Below are positions 16,445-24,743 of a DNA stretch of 54,598 nt, in pieces. Positions within the stretch are counted from its first letter, which is position 1. Every line of letters begins with the position of its first letter. The DNA lies in the NCBI GenBank assembly GCA_045597645.1, contig JAZLKM010000060.1, forward strand, positions 1-54,598. The letters are read 5' to 3'. The translations under genes were made by a program, and so were the position numbers. The DNA comes from JAKSSE01 sp045597645 (GTDB lineage Bacteria; Bacillota; Clostridia; Lachnospirales; Lachnospiraceae). The notes under the pieces are model-generated. The model saw only the letters and a program-made list of their open reading frames with translations. It was not told where the DNA came from and searched no databases.

Positions 16445-17299
16445 TTAAAACATTACTTTCTTAACAACATCCACAGGCATTTTCTCACCAGTCCAGTGTT
16501 CAAATGAGCTGGCCCCCTGGTAGAGTAGCATGTACAGTCCGTTGGCGGTCTTACAACCAATCTTTTTGGCATCTGCCAAAAGAGTGGTCTCAAGCGGATG
16601 GTAGATTATGTCTGATACAAACAAATCCGGTCGAAGAAGACTTGCTGCAACAGGCGAGCTTTTGTCATCCCCCATGCCTACATTTGTGGCATTGACCAGA
16701 ATGTCGGAGGCATCGATTGCCTTACCTAGCTGCGCATTGTCATTTATATCTACGACCTCAACAGGTTTATTAGATGCGGCAGATAGCCTTGTGGCAAAAT
16801 CAACAGTGGCATCCCACTTTTCATTTTTACGCCTTGCAATAAATAGCTTATCAAGCCTTGTCAGCATACCCTCAGCAGCGATTGCACATGCAGCGCCACC
16901 GCTTCCGAGCATTGTCATGACCTTGCCGTGGCAGTCATAATTATTTTCATAGAGCAGTGAGTCAAAAAAGCCAACACCGTCGGTGGTGGTGCCCATAAGC
17001 CTACCATCGCGATTGATTACGGTATTCACGGCACCACAGAGCTTCGATACCTCGCTAATCTCATCCAGATAGTCGATGATGGCTACCTTGTGAGGCATAG
17101 TCAGATTGCAGCCGGCAAAGCCCACAGCTTTAAGACCGTGTATCGCATCGGCTAAATCCTCAGGGGCCACATCAAATGCCAGATATCTATAGTCCAGATT
17201 CAACTCTGCAAATGCGGCGTTGTGCATAGCGGGAGATTTGCTGTGCTTCGCAGGGTATCCCAGTAGGCAAGCGAGCCTTGTTGTTCCTGATATTTCCAT
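16445..17299 (-). CDS. aroE: Shikimate dehydrogenase
   Basis: A 284-residue NADP-dependent shikimate dehydrogenase, converting 3-dehydroshikimate to shikimate. Substrate motif HSKSPAMHN is at 19-27, catalytic Lys71 in NLTMPHK, Asp107 in TTTDG, and the dinucleotide loop GSGGAA near 132-137. The ATG at 17299 is preferred because GGAG lies six bases before it; a TTG four codons upstream overlaps that ribosome site. It is divergent from aroD-aroK and leads into the DAHP synthase gene, so three steps of the shikimate pathway share one locus. Confidence 0.93.
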   Translation of the reverse strand: MEISGTTRLACLLGYPAKHSKSPAMHNAAFAELNLDYRYLAFDVAPEDLADAIHGLKAVGFAGCNLTMPHKVAIIDYLDEISEVSKLCGAVNTVINRDGRLMGTTTDGVGFFDSLLYENNYDCHGKVMTMLGSGGAACAIAAEGMLTRLDKLFIARRKNEKWDATVDFATRLSAASNKPVEVVDINDNAQLGKAIDASDILVNATNVGMGDDKSSPVAASLLRPDLFVSDIIYHPLETTLLADAKKIGCKTANGLYMLLYQGASSFEHWTGEKMPVDVVKKVMF

Positions 17300-17320
17300 A
17301 TATTTCTCCAAAAAATCACA

Positions 17321-17337
17321 ATAGATTTATAATCTAT
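17321..17337. promoter_or_regulatory. Palindrome between aroE and aroD-aroK
   Basis: ATAGATT-TAT-AATCTAT forms a 7 bp inverted repeat in the short divergent intergenic region and contains TATAAT (17328-17333) readable as a -10 box. It may be an operator controlling both directions; no known repressor site is recognised. Confidence 0.4.
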
Positions 17338-17382
17338 GGTATCATAAATCTGTTGTGCCACAAAGTCAATGAAGGAGCAATG

Positions 17383-18660
17383 ATGAAAAGTATGAAAAGC
17401 AGTAGCTTTCTGGGGCAGGCGCCAAGGGTATGCGTGCCGGTTATGGCAGGAAATGTTACGGATGCATTAGATATAATGAATGAGCTTGCGGCAGATGAGG
17501 CCTGCGAGATAATAGAGTGGAGATTGGACGCATTGGAGAGGCCCGGCGATTTTGATCAGATTCAGATGGCGCTGGACAGGTTGGAAAATGCCGAAGATAC
17601 GGCAATACTACTCACCATGCGGACCAAAAATGAAGGAGGACTCTATCCGCTTGAGGGACAGGAGCTTATTGACTACTATATGTCGCTGGCCGGACTAAGA
17701 GGTGTAGACGGAATCGACATTCAGTATAGAGATTTGATAGGAAGGGATGGAGTACAAAATCAGCTGCTATCCCAGATACAGGCTGGCGAAAAAGCGGTTA
17801 TTCTTTCGTGGCACGATTTTAAATCCACGCCGAATAAGGAAGATATAAAAGTACTGGCACTAGATATGAAAAAGCTGGGGCCAGATTTGGTGAAAATGGC
17901 CTTTATGCCTGTGGGTAAATTGGACGTAGAGGCGGTAAAGGAAGCGGGCATAGAGCTAAAGGATAAAATACAGCCTCAGGGTCTTGTACTTATATCGATG
18001 GGCGCATTGGGAACCGAGGTTAGAATTAATGCCGCAAAGATAGGCTCATGCTTCACATTTGGATGCAGACCGGGGGAGGAGAGCGCACCGGGACAGATTG
18101 AATATCATGAGCTTAGAAGATTGATGGAGGAGGCTATTATGGAAAAGCCGATTTTCTTAATTGGATATATGGGAGCAGGCAAGTCTACGGTAGGACGTGA
18201 GCTTGGCAAAAAGCTTAACTGCGAGTGGATAGATCTGGACAAGTACATCGTTGATAAGGCAAAAATGAGCATCAACGACATTTTCGAGATGCGAGGAGAG
18301 CCTGCTTTTAGAAAAATGGAAACGGAGGCGCTGAAGGAGGTAAGCGCTAAGAATGAAGTGGTAATCTCATGCGGCGGTGGGATAGTAACTCAGCAGGAAA
18401 ATATCGACTATATGAGAGATAGGGGATTGGTCGTACTATTGGAAGCCACACCGGAAAGCATATATCAGAGGATATGCCACAATCAGGACAGACCGCTTCT
18501 TAAAAACAAAATGAGCATTGACGCAATTACCGAAATGAAGGAGCTAAGGGCACCCATGTATAACCAGGCAGCTCACGTTATAATAGCCACTGACGGGCTC
18601 GACAAATTTGACATTTGTGGTCAAATATGCGATTCTATGAGGAACATTGCGCAATCATAG
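17383..18660 (+). CDS. aroD-aroK: 3-dehydroquinate dehydratase-shikimate kinase fusion
   Basis: A 425-residue two-domain enzyme. Residues 1-250 are a type I dehydroquinate dehydratase with His144 (SWHDF) and Schiff-base Lys171 (VKMAF). Residues 253-425 are a shikimate kinase with P-loop GYMGAGKST (261-269), Asp286, RGEPAFR (304-310), GGG (331-333) and lid Arg370. The domains catalyse steps either side of AroE, encoded divergently. Start: ATG 17383 with GGAG at 17374-17377; ATG 17380 also fits. A perfect GGAGGAGG (18126-18133) precedes an in-frame ATG at 18139 exactly where the kinase begins, so a separate kinase may also be made. The stop codon lies inside the tRNA-Arg gene. Confidence 0.93.
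   Translation: MKSMKSSSFLGQAPRVCVPVMAGNVTDALDIMNELAADEACEIIEWRLDALERPGDFDQIQMALDRLENAEDTAILLTMRTKNEGGLYPLEGQELIDYYMSLAGLRGVDGIDIQYRDLIGRDGVQNQLLSQIQAGEKAVILSWHDFKSTPNKEDIKVLALDMKKLGPDLVKMAFMPVGKLDVEAVKEAGIELKDKIQPQGLVLISMGALGTEVRINAAKIGSCFTFGCRPGEESAPGQIEYHELRRLMEEAIMEKPIFLIGYMGAGKSTVGRELGKKLNCEWIDLDKYIVDKAKMSINDIFEMRGEPAFRKMETEALKEVSAKNEVVISCGGGIVTQQENIDYMRDRGLVVLLEATPESIYQRICHNQDRPLLKNKMSIDAITEMKELRAPMYNQAAHVIIATDGLDKFDICGQICDSMRNIAQS
18608..18636 (+). promoter_or_regulatory. Promoter of tRNA-Arg inside aroD-aroK
   Basis: A perfect -35 TTGACA (18608-18613), a 17 bp spacer ending in an extended -10 TGC, and -10 GATTCT (18631-18636). The predicted start near 18643 is about eight bases before the tRNA. 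The whole promoter is coding sequence of aroD-aroK. Confidence 0.5.
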
Positions 18661-18722
18661 TTTAATGGATAGAACGCAGGACTCCGACTCCTGTGATGTG
18701 GGTTCGATTCCCGCTGGTTGCA
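18651..18722 (+). tRNA. tRNA-Arg (anticodon CCG)
   Basis: A 72-nt cloverleaf. The acceptor stem is GCAATCA/TGGTTGC with one G-U pair, discriminator A; the anticodon arm is CAGGA-CTCCGAC-TCCTG with anticodon CCG; the T arm is GTGGG-TTCGATT-CCCGC. It reads CGG codons. CCA is not encoded. The first ten bases overlap the end of aroD-aroK, whose TAG stop codon is tRNA positions 8-10. Confidence 0.93.
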
Positions 18723-18742
18723 TAGCAACCAATGGAGAAAAT

Positions 18743-20038
18743 ATGAAGGATAATTTTTTTACAAAGATGATAAGTTTTTGCAGAAGACATTATAGAGTAT
18801 GTCTGGCAGCACTGCTTTTTGTCATACTTGTTGTGGCAGTAGTGATGGGCATAGTGACTAATATTCGTAAGAAAAATGCCGAGCAGGCTGCTGACCCTAT
18901 GTCAGGAGTTGAGGGCAAGTTTGAGGTTAATGAGCATGAGGATATCAATGCCCTTATAAATAGCTACTATGTGGCATATGCATCAGGTGATACAGCAACT
19001 CTTCAGTCCATAGCAGATCCGTTTTCTGACGCAGAGCTTAGTTATATTGAGTTCTACAGTGATTATATAGAGGAGTTTAGAGATATTGTCTGCTATACCA
19101 AGAGAGGACATGATGATACTGCATATTTAGTGTCAGTTACTCTGGCTGTTAAGTTCAAGGAGGCAGATACTCCAGCACCAGGACTTGAGTTTTTCTATGT
19201 CAGAGCCAAGGACGATGGTAGCTTCTATATTGACAATATCTACAGCACATTTAACACAGCCAACAATGAGTTTGCTCAGGATGTTACAGTCAAGAATCTC
19301 ATTGCTTCATATCAGAGCGCAGACGATGTTCTGGCACTTCAGATTCAGGTGCAGAATGCTTACGCTGCTGCGCTTGAAGCCGATTCGACGCTGAAGGAGC
19401 TGGCTACTGTGTCTATACAGAATGGTATATCAGAGTGGGCACTTGAGTATGTAGCTAAGGTTGAAGAGGCACGAATTGTAGCTGAGGAAGAGGCGAAGGC
19501 AGCTGAGGCAGAGGCAAAGCGTCTGGAGGAGGAAGCGGAGGCGAAGCGCCTAGAGGAAGAGGCAAAGGCAGCTGAGGCAGCTGAGGAAGCCAATGCGTTT
19601 ATGATAGAGATTACTGACAAGGTTAATGTCAGAGAAAAGCCAGACTCAAACAGCTCAAAGCTAGGTCAGGTTACAAGGGGGACCAAGCTGAAGTGCTATT
19701 CACAGGAGGATGGCTGGAGCAAGGTTGACTACAGTGGAAAAAGGGCTTACATTTCTTCTGACTATGTGAAGAAGATTGATGAGAGCGTTCCAGAGCCGTC
19801 TGCAGCAGATGATAATAATGACACTCAGGCAACAAGCGGAATCGCTAAGGGTGAGACGATTGTACTCGACAAGACGGTGAATATTCGTTCAGACAAAAGC
19901 GAGACTGCATCAAAAGTGGCAGTGGCATATGTTGGAGATAAGATTAAGGTGGAGGAAGCAGACTCTGAGGGTTGGACAAAGGTAACATACAATAAGAAGA
20001 CAGGATACGTTAAGACAGAACTGCTTACAGCTGAGTAA
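18743..20038 (+). CDS. Membrane-anchored SH3b-domain protein
   Basis: A 431-residue protein with a short basic N-terminus and one membrane helix at about 20-39, then an extracellular NTF2-like region (about 60-240), an Ala/Glu/Lys coiled coil with tandem EAKRLEEEA-type repeats (about 245-290), and two bacterial SH3 domains (about 295-350 and 372-430, each with a VNVR or VNIR start and a YV..SDY/YVKTELL end). SH3b domains usually bind peptidoglycan, so it is probably attached to both membrane and wall. The ATG at 18743 has GGAGAAA six bases before; upstream in-frame codons are in the tRNA. It may be transcribed with that tRNA. Function unknown. Confidence 0.8.
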   Translation: MKDNFFTKMISFCRRHYRVCLAALLFVILVVAVVMGIVTNIRKKNAEQAADPMSGVEGKFEVNEHEDINALINSYYVAYASGDTATLQSIADPFSDAELSYIEFYSDYIEEFRDIVCYTKRGHDDTAYLVSVTLAVKFKEADTPAPGLEFFYVRAKDDGSFYIDNIYSTFNTANNEFAQDVTVKNLIASYQSADDVLALQIQVQNAYAAALEADSTLKELATVSIQNGISEWALEYVAKVEEARIVAEEEAKAAEAEAKRLEEEAEAKRLEEEAKAAEAAEEANAFMIEITDKVNVREKPDSNSSKLGQVTRGTKLKCYSQEDGWSKVDYSGKRAYISSDYVKKIDESVPEPSAADDNNDTQATSGIAKGETIVLDKTVNIRSDKSETASKVAVAYVGDKIKVEEADSEGWTKVTYNKKTGYVKTELLTAE

Positions 20039-20044
20039 TACACT

Positions 20045-20072
20045 AAGCGGAGGCGAGAGGCCTCCGCTTTTT
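20045..20072 (+). terminator. Terminator after the SH3b gene
   Basis: A perfect 10 bp GC-rich stem AAGCGGAGGC (20045-20054)/GCCTCCGCTT (20060-20069) with a T-run to 20072. It lies only ten bases before the rluF start codon. Confidence 0.92.
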
Positions 20073-20081
20073 AGATTTTCT

Positions 20082-20876
20082 ATGAGTGATGATGGAATTA
20101 GAATAAATAAATATTTAAGCGAACATGGCATCTGCAGTAGGCGCAAGGCTGACGAGGAGATAGCGGCAGGCCACGTTATGATTAACGGTGCCACCGCGGG
20201 GATGGGAGACAGAGTCCACGATGGTGACGAGGTATCATTTGGTGGCCACATTGTTGGCGGCAAGGATAAGCCAGTAATTTTGCTCGTGAATAAGCCTGAA
20301 GGCATAGTTTGCACTGCAGAAAAAAGGGAAAAGAACAATATAGTTGATTTTATAGACTACCCGGTCAGACTTTTCCCGGTGGGCAGACTGGACAAGGACT
20401 CATCGGGACTTATCCTTATGACAAATCAAGGTGACCTGGTCAATCGAATGATGCGGGCGGCCAATTACCATGAAAAGGAATATATAGTAAAGGTTAATAA
20501 GCCGATTACAGGAGAATTTCTAAAGGGAATGTCAGAGGGCGTACCGCTTAGAGAGTTAAAGACAATAACTAGACCCTGTAAAGTAAAAAAATTAGGACCA
20601 TATACATTTTCCATAGTGCTGACGCAGGGGCTTAATAGACAGATTAGAAGAATGTGCAGCTTCTTTGACTACAGAGTCCGCACACTTAAGAGAGTGAGAA
20701 TAATGAATTTGGTGCTGGACGATATACAGCCTGGCACTTATAGAGAGATTACAGCTGAAGAAGAGAAGGTTTTGATGCAGCTATTGTCGTCTTCAGACAA
20801 TACACCTGCTGCGGAGAGAAAGCATGGATCCAAGACAGCGAATAGAAGAACTTATTCAAATCATACAAAAGCATAG
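20082..20876 (+). CDS. rluF: 23S rRNA pseudouridine synthase, RluF type
   Basis: A 264-residue pseudouridine synthase: S4 RNA-binding domain (about 5-50) followed by the catalytic domain with GRLDKDSSG (101-109, catalytic Asp104). The stretches KPITGEFLKGMSEGVP and LTQGLNRQIRRMC resemble RluF, which modifies 23S rRNA near U2604, more than RluB. No obvious ribosome site lies close to the ATG, which follows a terminator. Its 3' end overlaps ligA by 53 bp in another frame, so the last 17 codons also encode the ligase N-terminus. Confidence 0.88.
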   Translation: MSDDGIRINKYLSEHGICSRRKADEEIAAGHVMINGATAGMGDRVHDGDEVSFGGHIVGGKDKPVILLVNKPEGIVCTAEKREKNNIVDFIDYPVRLFPVGRLDKDSSGLILMTNQGDLVNRMMRAANYHEKEYIVKVNKPITGEFLKGMSEGVPLRELKTITRPCKVKKLGPYTFSIVLTQGLNRQIRRMCSFFDYRVRTLKRVRIMNLVLDDIQPGTYREITAEEEKVLMQLLSSSDNTPAAERKHGSKTANRRTYSNHTKA

Positions 20877-22812
20877 TGACGCGTATTACAATCAGGACGC
20901 TCCTACTATTTCTGACTATGAGTACGATATGCTCATGCAGGAGCTAAAGTCACTGGAGAAGGAGCATCCGGAGCTTGTTACCGCGGACTCACCCACGCAG
21001 AAAGTGGGTGGAAAAGCAAAGCGCGAAGCTGGAGTACTAGTGGCACACCGCAATCCCATGCTCAGCCTTCAGGATGTTTTTTCAAAGGAGGAAGTATACG
21101 AATTTGTGGAATCAATGCAGTCGCAGCTGCAGGATCCTCAGTTTGTTGTGGAGTATAAGATAGATGGTTTGTCCATGTCCCTGCGATATGAGGGAGGCAG
21201 GCTCACTATGGCTGAGACCAGAGGCGATGGTGTGGGCTTTGGTGAGGATGTCACAGCCAACGCGAAGGTGATTTCAGACATAAAGCAGACGCTTACAGAT
21301 GCCCCGGAGTATCTTGAGGTGAGAGGTGAGGTGTATATGACGAGGGAAGCGTTCGCTCATACCAATGAGCTCGCAGAGCTGTCAGGCAAAAAGACCTTCG
21401 CCAATCCAAGAAACTGTGCTGCAGGTACCCTTAGGCAGCTGGACAGCCAGGTGGTAAAAGAGCGCGGGCTATCCATGTTTGTATTTAATCTGCAGGAGGC
21501 TGTAGGTGCAAGCTTTGAGACTCATACTGAGGCTTACGAATATATGCGCTCACAGGGTATCGTTACTATTGAGGACTATAAGGTGTGCCATACCGCAGAC
21601 GAAGTCTGGGAGGCAATCTGCCTTATTGGAGATAACAGAGGTAATCTGGCATACGATATTGACGGAGCGGTAGTAAAAGTCAATTCATTTGCTCAAAGAC
21701 AGGCGCTGGGAGCTACCTCGAAGGTACCTAGGTGGGCGATCGCTTATAAGTATCCACCGGAGGAGAAGGTCACAACCCTTCGTGAGGTGGAGATTGGCGT
21801 TGGCAGGACAGGCCGCATTACTCCCACTGCGATTTTTGACACAATAAGTCTCTGTGGCACAATGGTGTCGAGAGCAACACTACACAACCAGGATTATATT
21901 ACAGAGCTAAATCTCAATATAGGCGATGAAATCAGCGTATATAAGTCCGGTGAGATTATTCCCAAGATAAGCTCGGTTGTGAAAAAGCATTCTCAGGGTG
22001 TATATGAACTGCCAAAGGTATGCCCTGTTTGTGGTGGCGCAACAGTGCGCATAGAAGGCACCGCAGATGTTAAGTGCGTATCAGACAATTGTCCCGCACA
22101 GCTGGTTAGACGCATAATTCACTTTGTAAGTCGAGATGCGATGGATATCAAGGGCTTTGGCTCGGCATACATTGAGGAGCTGTGCGATCTTGGATATCTC
22201 AAGGATATAGCTGACATATATGCTCTACGTAATAGCAGAGATGAACTTGTCGAAGCGGGTATTATTGGTAAGGAGAAAAATACCGATAAATTGCTTGATG
22301 CTATTGAACAGTCAAAGTCAAATGATGCGGCAGCGCTCTTTACAGGACTGGGAATAGCTAATATTGGAAAAAGCGGTGCGAAGTCGCTTATGAAAAAGTT
22401 TGGAAGCATTGATAATGTCATGGCTGCATCGATGGAAGAATTGATGGACGTCTCCGATATTGGAGATGTTAGCGCAGCCGCCATCTACGATTATTTCAGA
22501 AATGAAGAAAATGCTGAGCGAATGTCGAAGCTTAAGGAGGCGGGGTGCAATTTTGCAAGTAGCCTTACAGCTAACGAGGACGGTAAGCTGGCGGGAATGA
22601 CGATAGTAATTACAGGTACATTGCCCAGCCTTGACAGAAAGGCGGCGCAGGAGCTTGTGGAAGTCAACGGCGGAAAGGCTGCAGGTTCGGTATCGAAAAA
22701 GACCACATATGTGCTGGCGGGAGAGGCTGCCGGCAGTAAGCTTACCAAAGCGAATGAATTAGGAATTCCGGTGATTAGTGAGGAAGAATTTCTTAGAATG
22801 ATAGAGGAATGA
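20824..22812 (+). CDS. ligA: NAD-dependent DNA ligase
   Basis: A 662-residue LigA, essential for replication and repair. Order: Ia domain, adenylation domain with KIDG (Lys112), OB fold, a C4 zinc finger (CPVC and CVSDNC near residues 400-420), helix-hairpin-helix repeats, and a C-terminal BRCT domain (about the last 75 residues, with a YVLAGEAAGSKLTKA stretch). The ribosome site GGAG at 20814-20817 supports the ATG at 20824 even though this lies inside rluF. metA begins two bases after the stop codon. Confidence 0.96.
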   Translation: MDPRQRIEELIQIIQKHSDAYYNQDAPTISDYEYDMLMQELKSLEKEHPELVTADSPTQKVGGKAKREAGVLVAHRNPMLSLQDVFSKEEVYEFVESMQSQLQDPQFVVEYKIDGLSMSLRYEGGRLTMAETRGDGVGFGEDVTANAKVISDIKQTLTDAPEYLEVRGEVYMTREAFAHTNELAELSGKKTFANPRNCAAGTLRQLDSQVVKERGLSMFVFNLQEAVGASFETHTEAYEYMRSQGIVTIEDYKVCHTADEVWEAICLIGDNRGNLAYDIDGAVVKVNSFAQRQALGATSKVPRWAIAYKYPPEEKVTTLREVEIGVGRTGRITPTAIFDTISLCGTMVSRATLHNQDYITELNLNIGDEISVYKSGEIIPKISSVVKKHSQGVYELPKVCPVCGGATVRIEGTADVKCVSDNCPAQLVRRIIHFVSRDAMDIKGFGSAYIEELCDLGYLKDIADIYALRNSRDELVEAGIIGKEKNTDKLLDAIEQSKSNDAAALFTGLGIANIGKSGAKSLMKKFGSIDNVMAASMEELMDVSDIGDVSAAAIYDYFRNEENAERMSKLKEAGCNFASSLTANEDGKLAGMTIVITGTLPSLDRKAAQELVEVNGGKAAGSVSKKTTYVLAGEAAGSKLTKANELGIPVISEEEFLRMIEE

Positions 22813-22813
22813 T

Positions 22814-23758
22814 ATGCCGATTAGAGTACAAAAGGATTTGCCTGTAAAGGCTACATTGGAAAATGAAAATATATTTGTTATGGATGAGAGTAGAGCTATG
22901 CATCAGGACATTCGCCCTATTGAGATAGCAATACTTAATCTCATGCCTCTCAAGGAGGATACAGAGCTTCAGCTTTTGCGCTGTATGTCAAATACGTCAC
23001 TGCAGGTAAATATAACTTTTTTAACTGTTGAGTCACATGAGAGCAGCCACACTGCATTAAGCCACTTAAACCAGTTTTACCAGACCATAAATGAGGTGAA
23101 GGAAAAGCACTTCGATGGGGTTATTATTACAGGCGCTCCGGTAGAAAAGATGGAATTCGAGGAGACTGATTACTGGGAAGAGCTAAAGCAGATAATGGAC
23201 TGGGCTGATGCTAAGGCAACAAGTACTCTGTACATCTGCTGGGGAGCTCAGGCAGGGCTCTATCATCATTATGGTGTGAGAAAGTATGAGATGGATTCTA
23301 AGCTTTCAGGCATATATAACCACAGGGTCCTCAACAGGAAAGTGCCGATAGTAAGAGGCTTTGATGATGTGTTTAGAGCACCGCATTCAAGATATACTGG
23401 GCTAAATGAAGACGACTTAGCTAAGGCAGTGGAAGAGGATCTGGTTGTTCTGGCCGAGTCTGATGAGGCAGGCCCATTTATACTTATGGGTAAGGACGGC
23501 AGGCGCATATTTGTGACAGGACACCCGGAGTATGACAGACTCACTTTGGATAAGGAGTACAGGAGAGATATGGACAGAGGGCTAAATCCGGATATTCCTG
23601 TTAACTATTACCCGGATGACAATCCTGAGAATAAGCCACTTTTGACCTGGAGAAGTACCTCCAATGCGCTATATTCTAACTGGCTCAACTACTATGTATA
23701 CCAGGTGACACCATATAATCTGGAGGGCGCGCCTGACTTTAATGGCAAGGTCAGATAA
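22814..23758 (+). CDS. metA: Homoserine O-acetyltransferase, MetA family
   Basis: A 314-residue MetA-type acyltransferase that activates homoserine for methionine synthesis. Catalytic Cys142 is in ICWGAQAG, His237 and Glu239 in GHPEYD. Residue 111 is Glu (GAPVEK). In characterised MetA enzymes Glu111 goes with acetyl-CoA use, whereas Gly goes with succinyl-CoA, so the product is probably O-acetylhomoserine despite the historical succinyltransferase name. The start lies two bases after ligA, with GAGGAATG at the junction as ribosome site. No other methionine gene is adjacent. Confidence 0.93.
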   Translation: MPIRVQKDLPVKATLENENIFVMDESRAMHQDIRPIEIAILNLMPLKEDTELQLLRCMSNTSLQVNITFLTVESHESSHTALSHLNQFYQTINEVKEKHFDGVIITGAPVEKMEFEETDYWEELKQIMDWADAKATSTLYICWGAQAGLYHHYGVRKYEMDSKLSGIYNHRVLNRKVPIVRGFDDVFRAPHSRYTGLNEDDLAKAVEEDLVVLAESDEAGPFILMGKDGRRIFVTGHPEYDRLTLDKEYRRDMDRGLNPDIPVNYYPDDNPENKPLLTWRSTSNALYSNWLNYYVYQVTPYNLEGAPDFNGKVR

Positions 23759-23763
23759 TAGAT

Positions 23764-23791
23764 TTGTAATTTTGTTTATTTTTGCTATAAT
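23764..23791 (+). promoter_or_regulatory. Promoter of asp23 gene
   Basis: TTGTAA (23764-23769), 16 bp spacer, extended -10 TGCTATAAT with the hexamer at 23786-23791. Confidence 0.75.
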
Positions 23792-23825
23792 GTTAAGGTG
23801 CTATACGGCATAAAGGAGGATTAAC

Positions 23826-24203
23826 ATGGCAGACGATCGTAAGATGTTTATCATTAAGGAAAATAATAATGGCAGCGTAAGAGTGGCAGATGAAGTAATC
23901 TGTATCATCGCAGGCCTTGCAGCTACAGAGGTAGAGGGCGTTACGGCAATGGTAGGAAACATTCCTAATGAGCTCATCAGCCGAGTTGGATTTAACCGTC
24001 TCTCAAAGGGCGTTAACATTGCAATTAAGGATGAAAAGGTCAAAATTGACCTGTCTATCTGCATCGACTACGGATTTGAGATTCCTTCAGTATCTACAAA
24101 GGTACAGGAAAAGGTTAAATATGCTATTGAGAACATGACTGGACTTGAGGTGACTGAGGTCAATGTTCACATTGCAAGCGTTGAAATGCAGCCTGCCAAA
24201 TAA
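23826..24203 (+). CDS. Asp23/Gls24 family envelope stress protein
   Basis: A 125-residue protein of the Asp23/Gls24 (YqhY) family. Seen: GSVRVADEVICIIAGLAATEVEGV, the family's opening helix, and later IDYGFEIPSVSTKVQEKV before a final EVNVHI segment. In Firmicutes the YqhY copy typically precedes nusB and is linked to acetyl-CoA carboxylase and envelope homeostasis. A strong AAAGGAGG site and a good promoter lie upstream, a terminator downstream, so it can be expressed alone although the context with nusB is conserved. Confidence 0.92.
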   Translation: MADDRKMFIIKENNNGSVRVADEVICIIAGLAATEVEGVTAMVGNIPNELISRVGFNRLSKGVNIAIKDEKVKIDLSICIDYGFEIPSVSTKVQEKVKYAIENMTGLEVTEVNVHIASVEMQPAK

Positions 24204-24207
24204 TAAC

Positions 24208-24236
24208 TTCCTTAAATAGACAAAATATAGTATAAT
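24208..24236 (+). promoter_or_regulatory. Possible promoter of nusB operon
   Basis: A perfect TATAAT at 24231-24236; the -35 (TTCCTT, 24208-24213) is poor. The start would fall at the foot of the asp23 terminator hairpin, so function is uncertain. Confidence 0.3.
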
Positions 24237-24237
24237 T

Positions 24238-24271
24238 GGGTATCTGTGGGATTCTGCAGATACCCTTTTTT
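24238..24271 (+). terminator. Terminator between asp23 and nusB
   Basis: GGGTATCTG (24238-24246)/CAGATACCC (24257-24265), 10-nt loop, then six T. Confidence 0.85.
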
Positions 24272-24296
24272 ACACTTGTTTGAAAGTAGGAAAATG

Positions 24297-24743
24297 ATGA
24301 ACAGAAGTGAAGTACGTGAAGAAATATTTATGCTGCTTTTCCGCACCGATTTTCATAAGCCGGAGGAGCTGAAAGAGCAGTTTGAACTCTTTGCAGAGGA
24401 TGAGAAGTCAGAATGTGACATCCTGGTGGAAGACCTCGATTCGGTAGAAAAATACATAAAGGATTTTGAGCAGGAAGAGCCGTATATCAAGGATAAATTC
24501 TTTGCAATTATTGATAATCTGGCGGATATTGATGCGGCCATCAATGAGAAGGCGGAGGGATGGAAGACCACCCGCATGGCCAAGGTGGATTTGACAATAA
24601 TAAGACTTGCAGTGTACGAGATAAAATATGACGACAAAGTGCCTAACGCAGTGGCTATAAATGAGGCAGTGGAGTTGGCTAAAAAGTTTGGTGGAGAGGC
24701 TTCACCAGCGTTTGTTAATGGAGTATTAGCTAAGCTTGCATGA
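24297..24743 (+). CDS. nusB: Transcription antitermination factor NusB
   Basis: A 148-residue all-helical NusB that binds rRNA boxA with NusE for rRNA antitermination. Typical features: MNRSEVREEIFMLLF at the N-terminus, WKTTRMAKVDLTIIRLAVYE in the middle, and VPNAVAINEAVELAKKFGGE near the end. Starts at 24294 and 24297 are both possible with AGG at 24288-24290; an upstream in-frame ATG at 24246 falls in the terminator and is rejected. The stop codon overlaps the xseA start (ATGA). Confidence 0.93.
   Translation: MNRSEVREEIFMLLFRTDFHKPEELKEQFELFAEDEKSECDILVEDLDSVEKYIKDFEQEEPYIKDKFFAIIDNLADIDAAINEKAEGWKTTRMAKVDLTIIRLAVYEIKYDDKVPNAVAINEAVELAKKFGGEASPAFVNGVLAKLA

Noticed and set aside
19360..19620. 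Ser/Ala-rich minus-strand frame
   Set aside because: Antisense of the Ala/Glu coiled-coil coding repeats in the SH3b gene; low complexity mirrors the real gene.
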